From Acidipila sp. (GTDB taxonomy: Bacteria > Acidobacteriota > Terriglobia > Acidiferrales > UBA7541), in the NCBI GenBank assembly GCA_010365215.1, contig JAAFGT010000011.1:1-64000 (forward strand): a stretch of 64,000 nt of DNA, given 5' to 3'. Shown piece after piece: positions 26,122 through 35,553 of this stretch. The position numbers and the translations under genes are program-made. How positions within the stretch are numbered: the first letter of the stretch is position 1; every line of letters starts with the position of its first letter. The notes below the pieces were generated by a model. The model did not search any database, was not told the DNA's origin, and saw nothing but the letters and a program-made list of their open reading frames with translations.

Positions 26122-27468
26122 CGGGATCTCGAAATTGACCAGTTCGCGGCGAAACCCGCGAGTGCGCACGGCGCCGTAGCCGAATCCGAGTATCATCCAA
26201 GCCATCCCCAACAACTTCGCGCGCGAATTAAGATTCCACCACAGCAGCAGGCAGATTAGAAAGCCGGACGCGGGTGAAATCAGATCGATCAATCGTCTGG
26301 CTTGCGAACGAATGTAGTAGTGCATCAGCGCGGCCGCATTCACACCCATGAAGGCAATCAAGGCGCCGAAATTCAAAAGATCCACGCCGCGGGCGAAGTC
26401 GATGGTAAGCGCGCCCAGCAATGCCACCGCGCCCGAAAATATGACGTTGTTGCGGGGAATGCGCCGTTGGGGTTCGATCGCTCCAAAGAATTTCTTGGGA
26501 ATCACGTTGCCGCGCCCCATGCCGTAAAGCAGGCGCGCTGCGCCGATTTGCGAGCCCAAGCCTGAACCCACGGTGGCCACCAGTAAGGTTCCATTCACCA
26601 GCTGCAGCAGCCACGGCCCTCCGGCCAGGCCGGCCACGTGCACGAATGCGGTGTCTACGTCAGGAAACGGCCGGGCCACGGGCCAGACCAGCTGCGCCGC
26701 GTAAACCACGAACGCCGCCAGCACTCCGGTGGCCAGGCATACCAGCACGGTGGCCAGCAGAATATCGCGCTTGGGATTTTTTGATTCTTCCGAAAGTGTG
26801 GAGATTCCGTCGAAGCCGATGTAAGTGAGAACAGCAAGCGAAGTTCCACCCAGCACTGATTTCAATTCAAACCTGGCGGGATCGTAGAAAGGCCGCGTGA
26901 AAAAACCGGCCTCAGCATGCGCATGACCGAAAATGTAGCGCGCAGCCGCTACGAAGAACACTACGATCACCAGGCCCATAACCATCGCCAGCCCTTCGTT
27001 AATCCGCGCCGTCGTCTCGATTCCAAAAAGATTCAAGCCGGTAAACAGGCCGGCATAAAATATTACCCCGACGACGTAGGGCAGGCCCGGAGCAAAGTTG
27101 CGGGTGAATTGCGTGCACAGGATTGTGCAGATCAAAGGATTGAGCAGGTAGTTCATGACCATGCCCCAGCCGGTAACGAAGCCCCATGCAGGATGAATGG
27201 CGCGGCCCACATAAGTAAACGCCGAGCCCGCGCTGGGATAGGCTTGCGCCATGCGCCCGTAACTGATGGCCGTAAATAGCATCGCCACCATGGCGATGAG
27301 TATGGCCGTGACCACGTGTCCGCGAGCGCGGTCGCTCACTACACCGAACACCGGCATGGGCGCCGTGGGCGAGGTCACCACAATTCCGTAGAGCACCAGA
27401 TCCCATAAAGTCAAAGCGCGACGCAATCGCGGCGCGTTCTGGGGCAGAGTTATAGTTTCAGCAGGCAT
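26104..27468 (-). CDS. APC-superfamily permease
   Basis: The 454-residue protein has about 12 hydrophobic segments. The first carries LWDLVLYGIVVTSPTAPMPVFG, the unwound-helix region of amino acid/polyamine/organocation permeases. GRMAQAYPSAGSAFTYVGR and LTYIGFDGISTLSEESKNPKRDI are also typical of the superfamily. APC members usually import amino acids or amines by proton symport. In this locus it could carry an amine-bearing sugar, but that is speculation. It is upstream of the glycosidase on the same strand and in the same reading frame, separated only by its TAG stop within a tandem repeat. Confidence 0.88.
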   Translation of the reverse strand: MPAETITLPQNAPRLRRALTLWDLVLYGIVVTSPTAPMPVFGVVSDRARGHVVTAILIAMVAMLFTAISYGRMAQAYPSAGSAFTYVGRAIHPAWGFVTGWGMVMNYLLNPLICTILCTQFTRNFAPGLPYVVGVIFYAGLFTGLNLFGIETTARINEGLAMVMGLVIVVFFVAAARYIFGHAHAEAGFFTRPFYDPARFELKSVLGGTSLAVLTYIGFDGISTLSEESKNPKRDILLATVLVCLATGVLAAFVVYAAQLVWPVARPFPDVDTAFVHVAGLAGGPWLLQLVNGTLLVATVGSGLGSQIGAARLLYGMGRGNVIPKKFFGAIEPQRRIPRNNVIFSGAVALLGALTIDFARGVDLLNFGALIAFMGVNAAALMHYYIRSQARRLIDLISPASGFLICLLLWWNLNSRAKLLGMAWMILGFGYGAVRTRGFRRELVNFEIPPDTGQ

Positions 27469-27776
27469 GGTGTGCTTGCAGGCGGATTCAAACTGTCAGG
27501 TTGCGGCTTTTCACTGATTGTTCGAATTCGTGCTATGGGGATTCAGCACGGATTTCTTGGCCGCACGTTTGTCAAAGTCCCTATGGCCGCGGCGCGTTTG
27601 CCGCCACCCTTTTATCATATCGGCCTGTCTCCAGACAATTTACTGAAGTCTGAGCGAGATCAAATTCTTACGCAGTTCATTTTCCGGAAAGGAGTCCTCT
27701 TGTCTTCCGGATGACCGAGCCAAAGTAGCTTGTGGCGCCTGTTTGCGAATGACCAATATTCGGAATTTACCAGGCG
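27469..27776. other. Non-coding gap upstream of the APC permease
   Basis: No credible gene was found in this 308-bp stretch. The only structure noticed is a 6-bp inverted repeat, CGTGCT/AGCACG, at 27529-27550 with a 10-nt loop, which could mark an operator for the permease. No convincing -35/-10 pair was recognised on the leftward strand. Confidence 0.5.
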
Positions 27777-28985
27777 TCACCGCCGACGGGCTAGAGAGGA
27801 TTCAACGACGTTGAGCAGGCAGTCGATGTCCGAGAAATTGTTGTAGAAGTGGCAAGACACGCGCACGCCGCCGACATTCGACGTGTAGCGCACGGAGACC
27901 AGGATTTTCTGGTCGAGCAGCTGCTCCATCAGCGAGCAATTTTCCGCCGCCGAACCCACGCTGAAGGTCACAATTCCAGAGCGATGCTCGAGCTGTGGCG
28001 GTGTGACCACATCCACCTGGATGCCCTGCAGGCTAGCCATAAGATGAGTGGTCAGTCGGCTAATGTGCTCGGCAATTCGCGACGGCCCGAGCTCCAGGAT
28101 CATGTTTAGTGAAGCAGCCAAGCCGATGGCGCCGCCATAATTCGCTGTACCGCCAGTCTCGTAGCGCCGGGCATCGTTAAAGAACTTGAAATTCCCTAAT
28201 GGGCTGATTGACGGCGTCTGAAAATACTCGCCCCACCCGCCCGGCATCTCCACGTTAAGGTATCCCGCCAAGGGCGGCCGCAACTCCGTCAGACGATCCT
28301 TACGGATGTACATGAACCCGCAGCCAAACGGTGCGTTGAGCCACTTGTGCCCGCCGCACAGCAGAATGTCCACCGGGGTCGCGGAGACGTCGATGGGGAT
28401 GGCCCCGAGTTGCTGAATGGCGTCCACCACGAGCCACACGCCGTGCTCGCGGCAGAGCACGCTCAGGCTAGCCAGGTCGGCACGATATCCATTGCTCCAT
28501 TGAACCGAGCTGATGGCCAGCACTCGCGTTCGTGGAGTTATCCGCTCGGCAATGTCCTCCAGCCGAACCTGACCGTTGCGATTGGGCACCAGGTCGATGG
28601 CTACGCCGCGCTCCTGAAGTTGCAGCCACGGCGTGGCTACCTCGATGAACTCCAGGTCGCTCAGCAGCACGCGGTCGCCTGCGCTCAACGGAATAGCTTG
28701 CGCGGCCAGACTCAGCCCCTGGGTGGTGCTCTCCACCAGCGCAATTTCATCTTCGCGCGCTCCGATCAGCCGCGCCGCAGCAGGGCGGGCCCTGGAACGC
28801 ATTTCATCCATGGAGATGTGATGCAGCGTCGAAGAGCGCGCCGGACACTCCAGCGTGATGCGAAGAAATTCTGCGATGGCCTCCGTAGCGGACCGGGGCG
28901 CCAGGCTCACGCACGCCGCGTCGAGAAATACTTTTTCTTGCAGTGCGGGGAACTGGGCGCGCGCGCTGTCGAAGTCCATGGGCAT
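27777..28985 (-). CDS. Class V aminotransferase-fold PLP enzyme (cysteine-desulfurase-like)
   Basis: The 402-residue fold-type I PLP enzyme begins PALQEKVFLDAACVSLAPRSA. It has ISSVQWSNGYRADLASLSVLCREHGVWLVVDAIQQLGAIPIDV, where Asp and Gln hold the cofactor, and the Schiff-base Lys in LCGGHKWLNAPFG. The family covers cysteine desulfurases, isopenicillin-N-epimerase-like and EgtE-like lyases. I see no clear loop Cys in the position used by IscS-type desulfurases, so a lyase or epimerase is as likely. The start was set at MPMDFDSARAQ; upstream in-frame residues are Arg-rich and atypical. It stands alone between the permease and the kinase. Confidence 0.83.
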   Translation of the reverse strand: MPMDFDSARAQFPALQEKVFLDAACVSLAPRSATEAIAEFLRITLECPARSSTLHHISMDEMRSRARPAAARLIGAREDEIALVESTTQGLSLAAQAIPLSAGDRVLLSDLEFIEVATPWLQLQERGVAIDLVPNRNGQVRLEDIAERITPRTRVLAISSVQWSNGYRADLASLSVLCREHGVWLVVDAIQQLGAIPIDVSATPVDILLCGGHKWLNAPFGCGFMYIRKDRLTELRPPLAGYLNVEMPGGWGEYFQTPSISPLGNFKFFNDARRYETGGTANYGGAIGLAASLNMILELGPSRIAEHISRLTTHLMASLQGIQVDVVTPPQLEHRSGIVTFSVGSAAENCSLMEQLLDQKILVSVRYTSNVGGVRVSCHFYNNFSDIDCLLNVVESSLARRR

Positions 28986-29170
28986 CACTGGGCCGCCACG
29001 CCTTCCCGCTCGAACATGCTCACGTTTTGCCGCATCTCGGCGGCGCTCGAGCGTTGCGTGCAACGATTCACGTAGATCTGTTTCTGGACGACGGGAAAAC
29101 GGCGCCGCAGCGCCGCCACTTCAGGCGCGATGGCCGGCCAATCCCGTCATCGACGGCATATTGGCCGACG

Positions 29171-31864
29171 CTATTCGAAGTTTTTGATCATCCAGATATC
29201 CCCTCCCTGCGGCCGGAAGCGGTCAAAGAGTACCCACTTGCCGTCGGGAGACCAGACCGGGTAGTCGATGCGGCTTTCCCCCTCGGGGAATTCGTACACC
29301 TTCACCGCTTTGCCGGTGACCACAGGTGATACCCAGAGCGTCTTGTGCCCCACTACATCCATGAGCAGCGAATTGTCAGGCGAGAACGACATGTGCGAAC
29401 CGCCGGCAATATCACTATTCAGTGGAACGGGCTCGCCGCCGCTGAGAGGCACCTCAAAAGTCTGTGGCTTTCCGCCACACGGGCACCGGAAAACTACCCG
29501 CGTTCCATCGCGCGACCAGCGCAGGAAATGTCCCGTAACTCCGGTCTTGGTCAGTTGACGTTGATCGCGACCATCAGACTTCATCGCCCAGACTTCCAGC
29601 CTTCCGCTTCGATCGGATTGAAAAGCAATGTTGGCGCCATCCGGTGAAAAGAAGGGATTGATGTCCAGCGCGGGATCTGAAGTCAAATGCTTCAGGGACC
29701 TGGTGGCCAAGTCCATCAGCCAGATATCCGCGTTTCCCGCGCGGGAAGAGAAAAATACCAATCCTTTGCCGTCAGCTGACCATTGCGGCTGAAAGTCCCC
29801 GCCCGGTCCCGTGGTCATTTGCCGGTTCGAACTGTCCAGCAGGGAATGTATGTAGATGTTCATCTCCCCGGTTCGATCGGAATTGAATGCGATTTGTGTG
29901 GCATCGGGCGACCACGCGCCTCGACTGTCTTCGCGCGTGCTGGCCACAACCTCCTCAGGATCGCCGGTGGCCACGCCCGTCTGTGCGGAGACCGGCAAAC
30001 GCCAAAGGTCGGCGTTCTGCCGCAAGATGGCAAATACCATCTGTTCGCCGCTGGGGGAGATCGCCAGCTGCACGTCCTGGCCCGAGCCTACGGTCACCTG
30101 CTGCGCGGCGCCGGTGGGATCACTCTTCTCCGAAACTCCGATCCGCCAGATGTTATAGCCGCCACCCCGGTCCGACGTGAAGTAGATGTATTTCCCGGAA
30201 CGCGACCAGGTTGGATTCAGGTCATGGAATCGTCCGTCGGTCAGCGTGGTTACGGTGCGCGTCGCCACATTGACCACTTTTGTGCTGAACTTCGTGCGTT
30301 CATGATCCTGAAAAACGATCCTCTTCCCGTCCGGAGACCAGTTCGGTTCCAAGTGATCCACCGCTTCGGAACTGTCTGAGGTAAGCTGCTGCGGGTTGTG
30401 TCCTTGCGCATCCACGATCCATATGCGCCGAGGGCCCGCCCACGATGCATCGATGGCCAACATCTTGCCATCGGGAGAGAACGATGGATTGAAGCCGTTA
30501 TCCAAAAACTTCTCTTCCTTGCCGGAGCCCAGGTCCTTCCTCCAGATGTCCCCGCCGTCATATTGGCCGAACACATCTCCCGGTTCCAGTTTTCCGCGGG
30601 ATTGATTGGAGCGAACAAATAAGATGCCCTGGCCATCGGGCGTCCACTTTGCCTGGATGTCGTCCCAGTTCCCCGTGGTCAACTGCTGCGGGTCTCCCTG
30701 AAGCGCCATTACAAAAATCTTCTTGAAACCATTTACTTCCTTGCTGTACACAATGCGTTTTCCGTCCGGAGCCCAGGCGGGGAATTCGTGGAGGCCTTCC
30801 GTGGTGGTGAACTGGACCAATTTGGGGGCCGCGGGTGAGCCCGTCGCGTTTCCACTGAACCCTTTGCGCAGAAAATAGCCGGTCAGGAGCACAGCGAGGA
30901 TGGTTACAAGCGTCCACAACGCCTTACCGCTGCGGGTCGGCGGTTGCGCGACAACCGTCACTCCCGCTACCGCGCCCGATTCGAACTCGCGCCGCAAGCG
31001 TTTGAGATCGGCATTCAGTTCCGCGGCGCTTTGACAGCGCAATTCACGGCTCTTTTCCAGCGATTTGCTTATGATTTCTTGCAACTTGGGATGCAGGCCG
31101 TGTTTCACCTCTCCGGGTGGAACAGGGGATTTGTTAATAATCTCGTTGAGGATCGCGGCGGAGGTCGGGCCTTGGAAGGGCAGCGCTCCTGTGGACATTT
31201 CGTACAGCACCACACCGAGTGAGAACAAGTCGGTGCGGGCATCGAGCTCCTGGCCGAGCGCCTGTTCGGGCGACATGTAGGCCACGGTACCGAGTGCCAT
31301 GCCCGGGCTGGTCAACTGGTCGTTATCCACTCCCGGCATGGTGATACCGTCGTTCTTGATCTCCGCGCTCCCGCCTGAAGTCACCTTGGCCAGGCCGAAA
31401 TCCAGAATCTTTGCGTGACCGCGCTCGGTGACGAAGATGTTCGCGGGCTTGATGTCCCGATGAATAATTCCCTTGGTGTGTGCGGCATCGAGTGCGTCGG
31501 TTAATTCGATGGCCACGTCCAGTAGACGTTTGAGTTCCATGGGGCGGCCCGCGATGATGTGTTTCAGCGTTGCGCCGTCCAGGCACTCCATGGCAATGAA
31601 TGCCTTGCCCCCTTCTTCGCCAACATCGTAAATCGTGCAGATATTGGGATGGTTCAGCGCCGAGGCAGCCAGCGCCTCACGTCGGAAGCGGCCCAGTGCT
31701 TGGGGGTCATGAGCCACTGCGTCCGGCAGAAATTTGAGCGCGACAAAGCGATGCAGGCGGCTGTCTTCGGCCTTGTAAATTACACCCATCCCGCCACTGC
31801 CGAGCTTCTCAATAATGCTGTAGTGGGAGATGGTCTGGCCGATGAGGGATGAGGAATCCGCCAT
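29171..31864 (-). CDS. Ser/Thr protein kinase fused to TolB-like beta-propeller
   Basis: The 897-residue protein starts with a Hanks-type kinase domain (about 14-285). It has the glycine loop GSGGMG (22-27), Lys44 in VALKF, HRDIKPAN with catalytic Asp137, DFG at 155-157 and YMSPEQ. One membrane helix follows (about 310-330, LWTLVTILAVLLTGYFL). An extracytoplasmic TolB/WD40-type propeller then has many PDGKRIVY / SPDGKMLAI / SADGKGLVF repeats. The kinase would sit in the cytosol and the propeller in the periplasm as sensor or scaffold. This architecture is common in Acidobacteriota. A strong promoter places the transcript start only about 3 nt before the ATG. Confidence 0.94.
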   Translation of the reverse strand: MADSSSLIGQTISHYSIIEKLGSGGMGVIYKAEDSRLHRFVALKFLPDAVAHDPQALGRFRREALAASALNHPNICTIYDVGEEGGKAFIAMECLDGATLKHIIAGRPMELKRLLDVAIELTDALDAAHTKGIIHRDIKPANIFVTERGHAKILDFGLAKVTSGGSAEIKNDGITMPGVDNDQLTSPGMALGTVAYMSPEQALGQELDARTDLFSLGVVLYEMSTGALPFQGPTSAAILNEIINKSPVPPGEVKHGLHPKLQEIISKSLEKSRELRCQSAAELNADLKRLRREFESGAVAGVTVVAQPPTRSGKALWTLVTILAVLLTGYFLRKGFSGNATGSPAAPKLVQFTTTEGLHEFPAWAPDGKRIVYSKEVNGFKKIFVMALQGDPQQLTTGNWDDIQAKWTPDGQGILFVRSNQSRGKLEPGDVFGQYDGGDIWRKDLGSGKEEKFLDNGFNPSFSPDGKMLAIDASWAGPRRIWIVDAQGHNPQQLTSDSSEAVDHLEPNWSPDGKRIVFQDHERTKFSTKVVNVATRTVTTLTDGRFHDLNPTWSRSGKYIYFTSDRGGGYNIWRIGVSEKSDPTGAAQQVTVGSGQDVQLAISPSGEQMVFAILRQNADLWRLPVSAQTGVATGDPEEVVASTREDSRGAWSPDATQIAFNSDRTGEMNIYIHSLLDSSNRQMTTGPGGDFQPQWSADGKGLVFFSSRAGNADIWLMDLATRSLKHLTSDPALDINPFFSPDGANIAFQSDRSGRLEVWAMKSDGRDQRQLTKTGVTGHFLRWSRDGTRVVFRCPCGGKPQTFEVPLSGGEPVPLNSDIAGGSHMSFSPDNSLLMDVVGHKTLWVSPVVTGKAVKVYEFPEGESRIDYPVWSPDGKWVLFDRFRPQGGDIWMIKNFE

Positions 31865-31873
31865 TAGGCGCTC

Positions 31874-31902
31874 ATTTTAGGTGGCCACAGCGGGCAAGTC
31901 AA
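31874..31902 (-). promoter_or_regulatory. Promoter of the Ser/Thr kinase gene (nearly leaderless)
   Basis: On the leftward strand there is -35 TTGACT (31902-31897), a 17-bp spacer and -10 TAAAAT (31879-31874). That is 10 of 12 consensus bases at ideal spacing. The expected start near 31867 is 3 nt before the kinase ATG (31864), leaving no room for a Shine-Dalgarno. Confidence 0.6.
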
Positions 31903-32056
31903 CGAAGACAGACTGCTTGTCAGACGTCCCGACCGCCATTTTTCTATCGAGAGGCTCTTTCAGAGAATGTCCCAGTTACGAATTCATTGTCCGTAATAAA
32001 TCGTGAATCTGATACGCTTCGGCGGTTGTAAAATGCACTGGATTGCAGAGGTTTCC

Positions 32057-33271
32057 ATGAAACGGATTCCGCTAGCCATTGCCCTGATTTTGTGCACCCT
32101 CCATCTTCCGTCGCAGTCTCAAGAGCAAAAAACGAAAATACCGGGCCACTACCTGTTCGCTTGGACGGGCGATGCCGCACTCAAAGGCAAAGACTTTCTC
32201 GCTGTGATCGATGCAGATCCGGCTTCGAAATCGTATGGGGGTCTGATCACAACTCTCGTGACGGACCAACAGACCGTCCGCGTCCATCACACCGAATACG
32301 TCATGCCCGCCAGCGGGATGCTCTTTGCCAACGATCATGATGCCGGCCGCACTTTTATATTCGATGTGCGCGACGCGGTGCATCCGAAGATCGTCACTTC
32401 TTTTACCGATATGGCCGGATACATGCACCCGCACTCCTATCTGCGGCTGCCCAACGGGCACGTGCTGGTCACTTTTCAGCATGTGCACCACGGCGAGAGC
32501 GAAGGGCAGATGGGTGGCAGTGGCGGCCTGGTGGAGATTGATGATCTGGGAAAAGTGATTCGTTCGAGTAGTTCCGCGGACCCGGCGTTTCCCGGCGCGC
32601 TGTTGACACCGTACAGCTTGGTCGTGCTTCCGGAACTGGATAGGGTCGTGTCTACCAACTCCTCCATGGATGACGAGAACGCTTTTAGCGGGGTGACCTA
32701 TCAAGTCTGGCGCCTGTCGGATCTAAAGTTGCTTAAGACGGCATATCTCGATGTGAATAAGGATCTCTGTAGCCACGTCAGTCCGGAAGAGCCACGTCTT
32801 GGGCCTGACGGAGCGGTTTACGTTCAAACACTCGGCTGCGGCATTGAGCGCATTACCGATGTGGACAAGGACCAACCAACCGCAAAGCTTGTGTATACCT
32901 TCCCCGGCTCCTTCTGCGGCGTTCCGACAATCGTTGGGCACTATCTGATTCAGAGCGTGCCGGTGATGCATGGCCTCATCGTGCTGGATATTGCCAACGG
33001 CACGAAGCCCGTGGAAGTTTCACGCATCAGGTTGAGCGACACCTATTTTTCACATTGGACGGGATGGGACGCGAAGACACAGCGCATGGTGGTGACAGGA
33101 TCTGACGCACGCCTGTTCTTAATGAAGCTGGACCTGGCAACAGGCGCCCTGAGCATGGATACAGCCTTTCATGACGAGGACGGAAAACCGGGATTTAATT
33201 TCGCCAACCGGAAGTGGTCCCACGGATGGGAGGGCACCGGCAAGCCGCATGGAGTGGTTTTCTCGCGGTGA
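32057..33271 (+). CDS. Exported selenium-binding-protein (SBP56)-like propeller protein
   Basis: The 404-residue protein has a signal peptide (MKRIPLAIALILCTLHLPSQSQ). A beta-propeller-like chain follows with His-rich motifs: VRVHHTEYVMP, MHPHSYLRLPNGHVLVTFQHVHH, SHVSPEEPRLGPDG and SHWTGWD. The closest family by pattern is SBP56/methanethiol oxidase, whose His residues bind metal; this is a distant match. The ATG at 32057 is chosen because it starts the signal peptide; an in-frame start at 32003 has no such sense. It is divergent from the kinase and followed by the oppositely oriented tRNA gene. Confidence 0.65.
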   Translation: MKRIPLAIALILCTLHLPSQSQEQKTKIPGHYLFAWTGDAALKGKDFLAVIDADPASKSYGGLITTLVTDQQTVRVHHTEYVMPASGMLFANDHDAGRTFIFDVRDAVHPKIVTSFTDMAGYMHPHSYLRLPNGHVLVTFQHVHHGESEGQMGGSGGLVEIDDLGKVIRSSSSADPAFPGALLTPYSLVVLPELDRVVSTNSSMDDENAFSGVTYQVWRLSDLKLLKTAYLDVNKDLCSHVSPEEPRLGPDGAVYVQTLGCGIERITDVDKDQPTAKLVYTFPGSFCGVPTIVGHYLIQSVPVMHGLIVLDIANGTKPVEVSRIRLSDTYFSHWTGWDAKTQRMVVTGSDARLFLMKLDLATGALSMDTAFHDEDGKPGFNFANRKWSHGWEGTGKPHGVVFSR

Positions 33272-33322
33272 AATTCGAATCTTCCTTGAAGGCTTCATCA
33301 AAGGGTTGCGAGTAATGATATT

Positions 33323-33398
33323 TGGTGGACGTGGCCGGGATCGAACCGGCGACCCCCTGCTTGCAAAGCAGGTGCTCTCCCAGCTGAGCTACACGCCC
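33323..33398 (-). tRNA. tRNA-Ala (anticodon TGC)
   Basis: The leftward strand folds as a 76-nt tRNA. The 7-bp acceptor stem (GGGCGTG with CACGTCC, one G-U), the D-arm with AGCTCAGCTGGGAGAGC, an anticodon stem-loop CCTGC-TTTGCAA-GCAGG reading TGC, and the T-arm GGTTCGATCC are all present. The discriminator base A and the 3' CCA are encoded. The 5' end is 33398. It decodes GCA and related Ala codons. Confidence 0.97.
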
Positions 33399-33417
33399 AC
33401 AGCGGGAACTGCTGTTG

Positions 33418-33445
33418 ATTTTACGGCATGTGCAAGCGCGCGCAA
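33418..33445 (-). promoter_or_regulatory. Promoter of tRNA-Ala
   Basis: On the leftward strand there is -35 TTGCGC (33445-33440), a 16-bp spacer and -10 TAAAAT (33423-33418). The expected start is near 33411, about 12 nt before the mature tRNA 5' end. Confidence 0.5.
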
Positions 33446-33537
33446 ACCCGAAAACACCAACTTTTAATTTTTACTGTGCCAGAACGGTGTCAAACCGGGT
33501 CGGCGGGAGCATGCTGCGCCGTCCCGGTGCAACATCG

Positions 33538-35553
33538 CTAGTTCACTTTGAGGATGGCGCTGACCACGGTTCCATTTCCCTCGGACTGAATCTCCAAGGT
33601 GCCGCCGAGTTGCCTGAGCCGCTCTCGCATCCCACCAAAACCGATGCCGGAGCGGCCGCCGGTCAGCTCCCGTAGTTTTTCCTTGGGGATGCCCTTTCCG
33701 TTGTCCTGCACCTGGACGGTGACGTGCTCCCCTTTTCGGTGGATACGGATTGTCGCGGTAGAACTTTCAGAGTGACGATGAATATTGGTCAGACACTCCT
33801 GAATGATCCGGAAGATGGCTATTTCCGTGTCATTGGGCAGCCGGCCAAAATCGGGGGGGATGGCCAGGTCGACTTTAATTTTGCTGCGCTCTGCGAATCC
33901 CTCCGCATACCAGCGCAAAGCTGACGCCAGACCCGCCTCATCGAGCAGCGGCGGATGCAGCAGGTGAGAAATGCTGCGAATTTCTCTGCTGACTTCCTGA
34001 AGCAATTCCCCATTCTCGGACATACACTTTACTGCGTTGGCGCTGAGCTTGGGCGCTTCCCGCTGTACGACGCTGAGGTTCATGCTGATCGCGGCAAGCA
34101 GCTGTCCCACGCTGTCATGGAGTTCGCGAGCCAGGCGTCGCTGTTCATCGTCCCGTATTTGCATGAGGCTGGCGGAAAGTTCGCGCAAGCTGTCGTTGGC
34201 AGTCCTCAGCTCCGCGGTTCGTTCCTGCACGCGCTTTTCAAGATGGTCGCGCGCTTCGCTCAGCGACCGGAGCAATTGGCGCTGCTCATCCACATTGGTG
34301 TTGGTGCCGAACCAGCGTGTGATCCTTCCTTCCGGATCGCGCAGCGGCTTGACGCGGGTCAGGAACCAGCGGTAGACGCCATCGGCGCCGCGCAAGGGAA
34401 ACTCCATCTCGAACGGGGTTCCTGTCTGAAGCGATTCGCTCCAGCGTTCCATAACCTGAGGGAGAATTGTTGAATCGTGAACCTTTTGCCAGCCCCAACC
34501 TTCCATCTCCTGAAAAGTGGTTCCGGTATATTCGTACCAACCGCCGTTGTACCAAAAGATGTGGCCGTCCGGATGGGCCATCCACGCCAGTTGGGGAATG
34601 AAATTTACCAGTGCGCGAAGCTCTTCTTCGCTGCGGCGCAGTTTCTCATCGGCTTCCTTTCTGGCTTCGGCCACTTGCTTCCGATCGCTGATATCGACGA
34701 AATAAACGGACAAGCCATTCTTCGCGGGGTACGCTCGAAGTTCAAACCAGCCATTTAGCGGCGGGTAAAATAGCTCGAACTCCACCTTGACGTGCTCGGC
34801 CGCCGCGCGCCTGAAGTTCTGCTCCAGCGGCGTGCCCACAACATCCGGGAACTCCTGCCAGTAGTTCTTGCCCAGCAGATTCGCCCCCGACTTTTTCAGC
34901 CGCCGCAAAACCTGCTCGGCTTGTGGATTTACGTAAGTGAAGCGCCATTCTTTGTCGAAGACAATGAATGCATCGGAGATGCTTTCGAGGATGTTGGTGG
35001 CATGCTCTTTCGACTCGCGCAGCGCTGCTTCCGCCTTGCGCTGCTCGGTGACCTCGTGAAACACCATCACCACCCCGGACATTTTGCCGTTGGCGTCCCG
35101 GATCGGCGCCGCGCTGTCATCGATGGCCGTCTCCCTTCCATCGCGCGCAATCAACGCCGTATGATTAGCCAGTCCTACAATCGCTCCCTCACGCAAAACT
35201 TTGGACACCGGATTAGGGGCCGGTTGGCGGGTCTGCTCGTTGATGATTTTGAATACCTGCTCCAACGGCCGCCCCAACGCGTCGGCCAACTGCCATCCGG
35301 TCATGGCTTCCGCTACCGGATTCAAAAACGTGATGCGGGCCGCGGTGTCGGTAGTGATGACGCCGTCGCCGATGCTGGAAAGCGTGACCCGGAAGAATTC
35401 GCGCTGCTCGGCGAGTTCCAGGGACTTGCGTTCCAACTCCTCCTTCGCCGAAATGAGCGCGCGCTCCGCACGCTCCCGGGCTAGAAGAATGGCCCGGGCG
35501 TTTTGCAGCGCGACAGAGCGCAGCAGTTTCTCTTCTTCGTCGTCTAGGGGCAT
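33538..35553 (-). CDS. Soluble multi-PAS sensor histidine kinase (NarX-type HisKA_3)
   Basis: The 671-residue protein has no membrane segment. A coiled-coil start (about 10-45) is followed by three PAS domains (about 48-165, 175-290 and 310-430) and a second coiled coil. A HisKA_3 dimerisation domain has His479 in RRLARELHDSVGQLLAAIS. The HATPase domain has ECLTNIHRHS, DNGKGIP and GIGFGGMRERLRQLGG. The LuxR/NarL-type partner regulator is not in the window. Its ATG lies 10 nt inside the end of the MetE-like gene, so the two are probably translated together, an unusual pairing. The PAS domains suggest a cytosolic redox, light or ligand signal. Confidence 0.92.
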   Translation of the reverse strand: MPLDDEEEKLLRSVALQNARAILLARERAERALISAKEELERKSLELAEQREFFRVTLSSIGDGVITTDTAARITFLNPVAEAMTGWQLADALGRPLEQVFKIINEQTRQPAPNPVSKVLREGAIVGLANHTALIARDGRETAIDDSAAPIRDANGKMSGVVMVFHEVTEQRKAEAALRESKEHATNILESISDAFIVFDKEWRFTYVNPQAEQVLRRLKKSGANLLGKNYWQEFPDVVGTPLEQNFRRAAAEHVKVEFELFYPPLNGWFELRAYPAKNGLSVYFVDISDRKQVAEARKEADEKLRRSEEELRALVNFIPQLAWMAHPDGHIFWYNGGWYEYTGTTFQEMEGWGWQKVHDSTILPQVMERWSESLQTGTPFEMEFPLRGADGVYRWFLTRVKPLRDPEGRITRWFGTNTNVDEQRQLLRSLSEARDHLEKRVQERTAELRTANDSLRELSASLMQIRDDEQRRLARELHDSVGQLLAAISMNLSVVQREAPKLSANAVKCMSENGELLQEVSREIRSISHLLHPPLLDEAGLASALRWYAEGFAERSKIKVDLAIPPDFGRLPNDTEIAIFRIIQECLTNIHRHSESSTATIRIHRKGEHVTVQVQDNGKGIPKEKLRELTGGRSGIGFGGMRERLRQLGGTLEIQSEGNGTVVSAILKVN

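Noticed and set aside
27472-27714. A possible 80-residue gene upstream of the APC permease
   Set aside because: No ribosome-binding site, signal or recognisable pattern. The region reads better as non-coding.
33272-33322. Search for a factor-independent terminator after tRNA-Ala
   Set aside because: No stem-loop followed by a U-run can be formed in the leftward transcript here.
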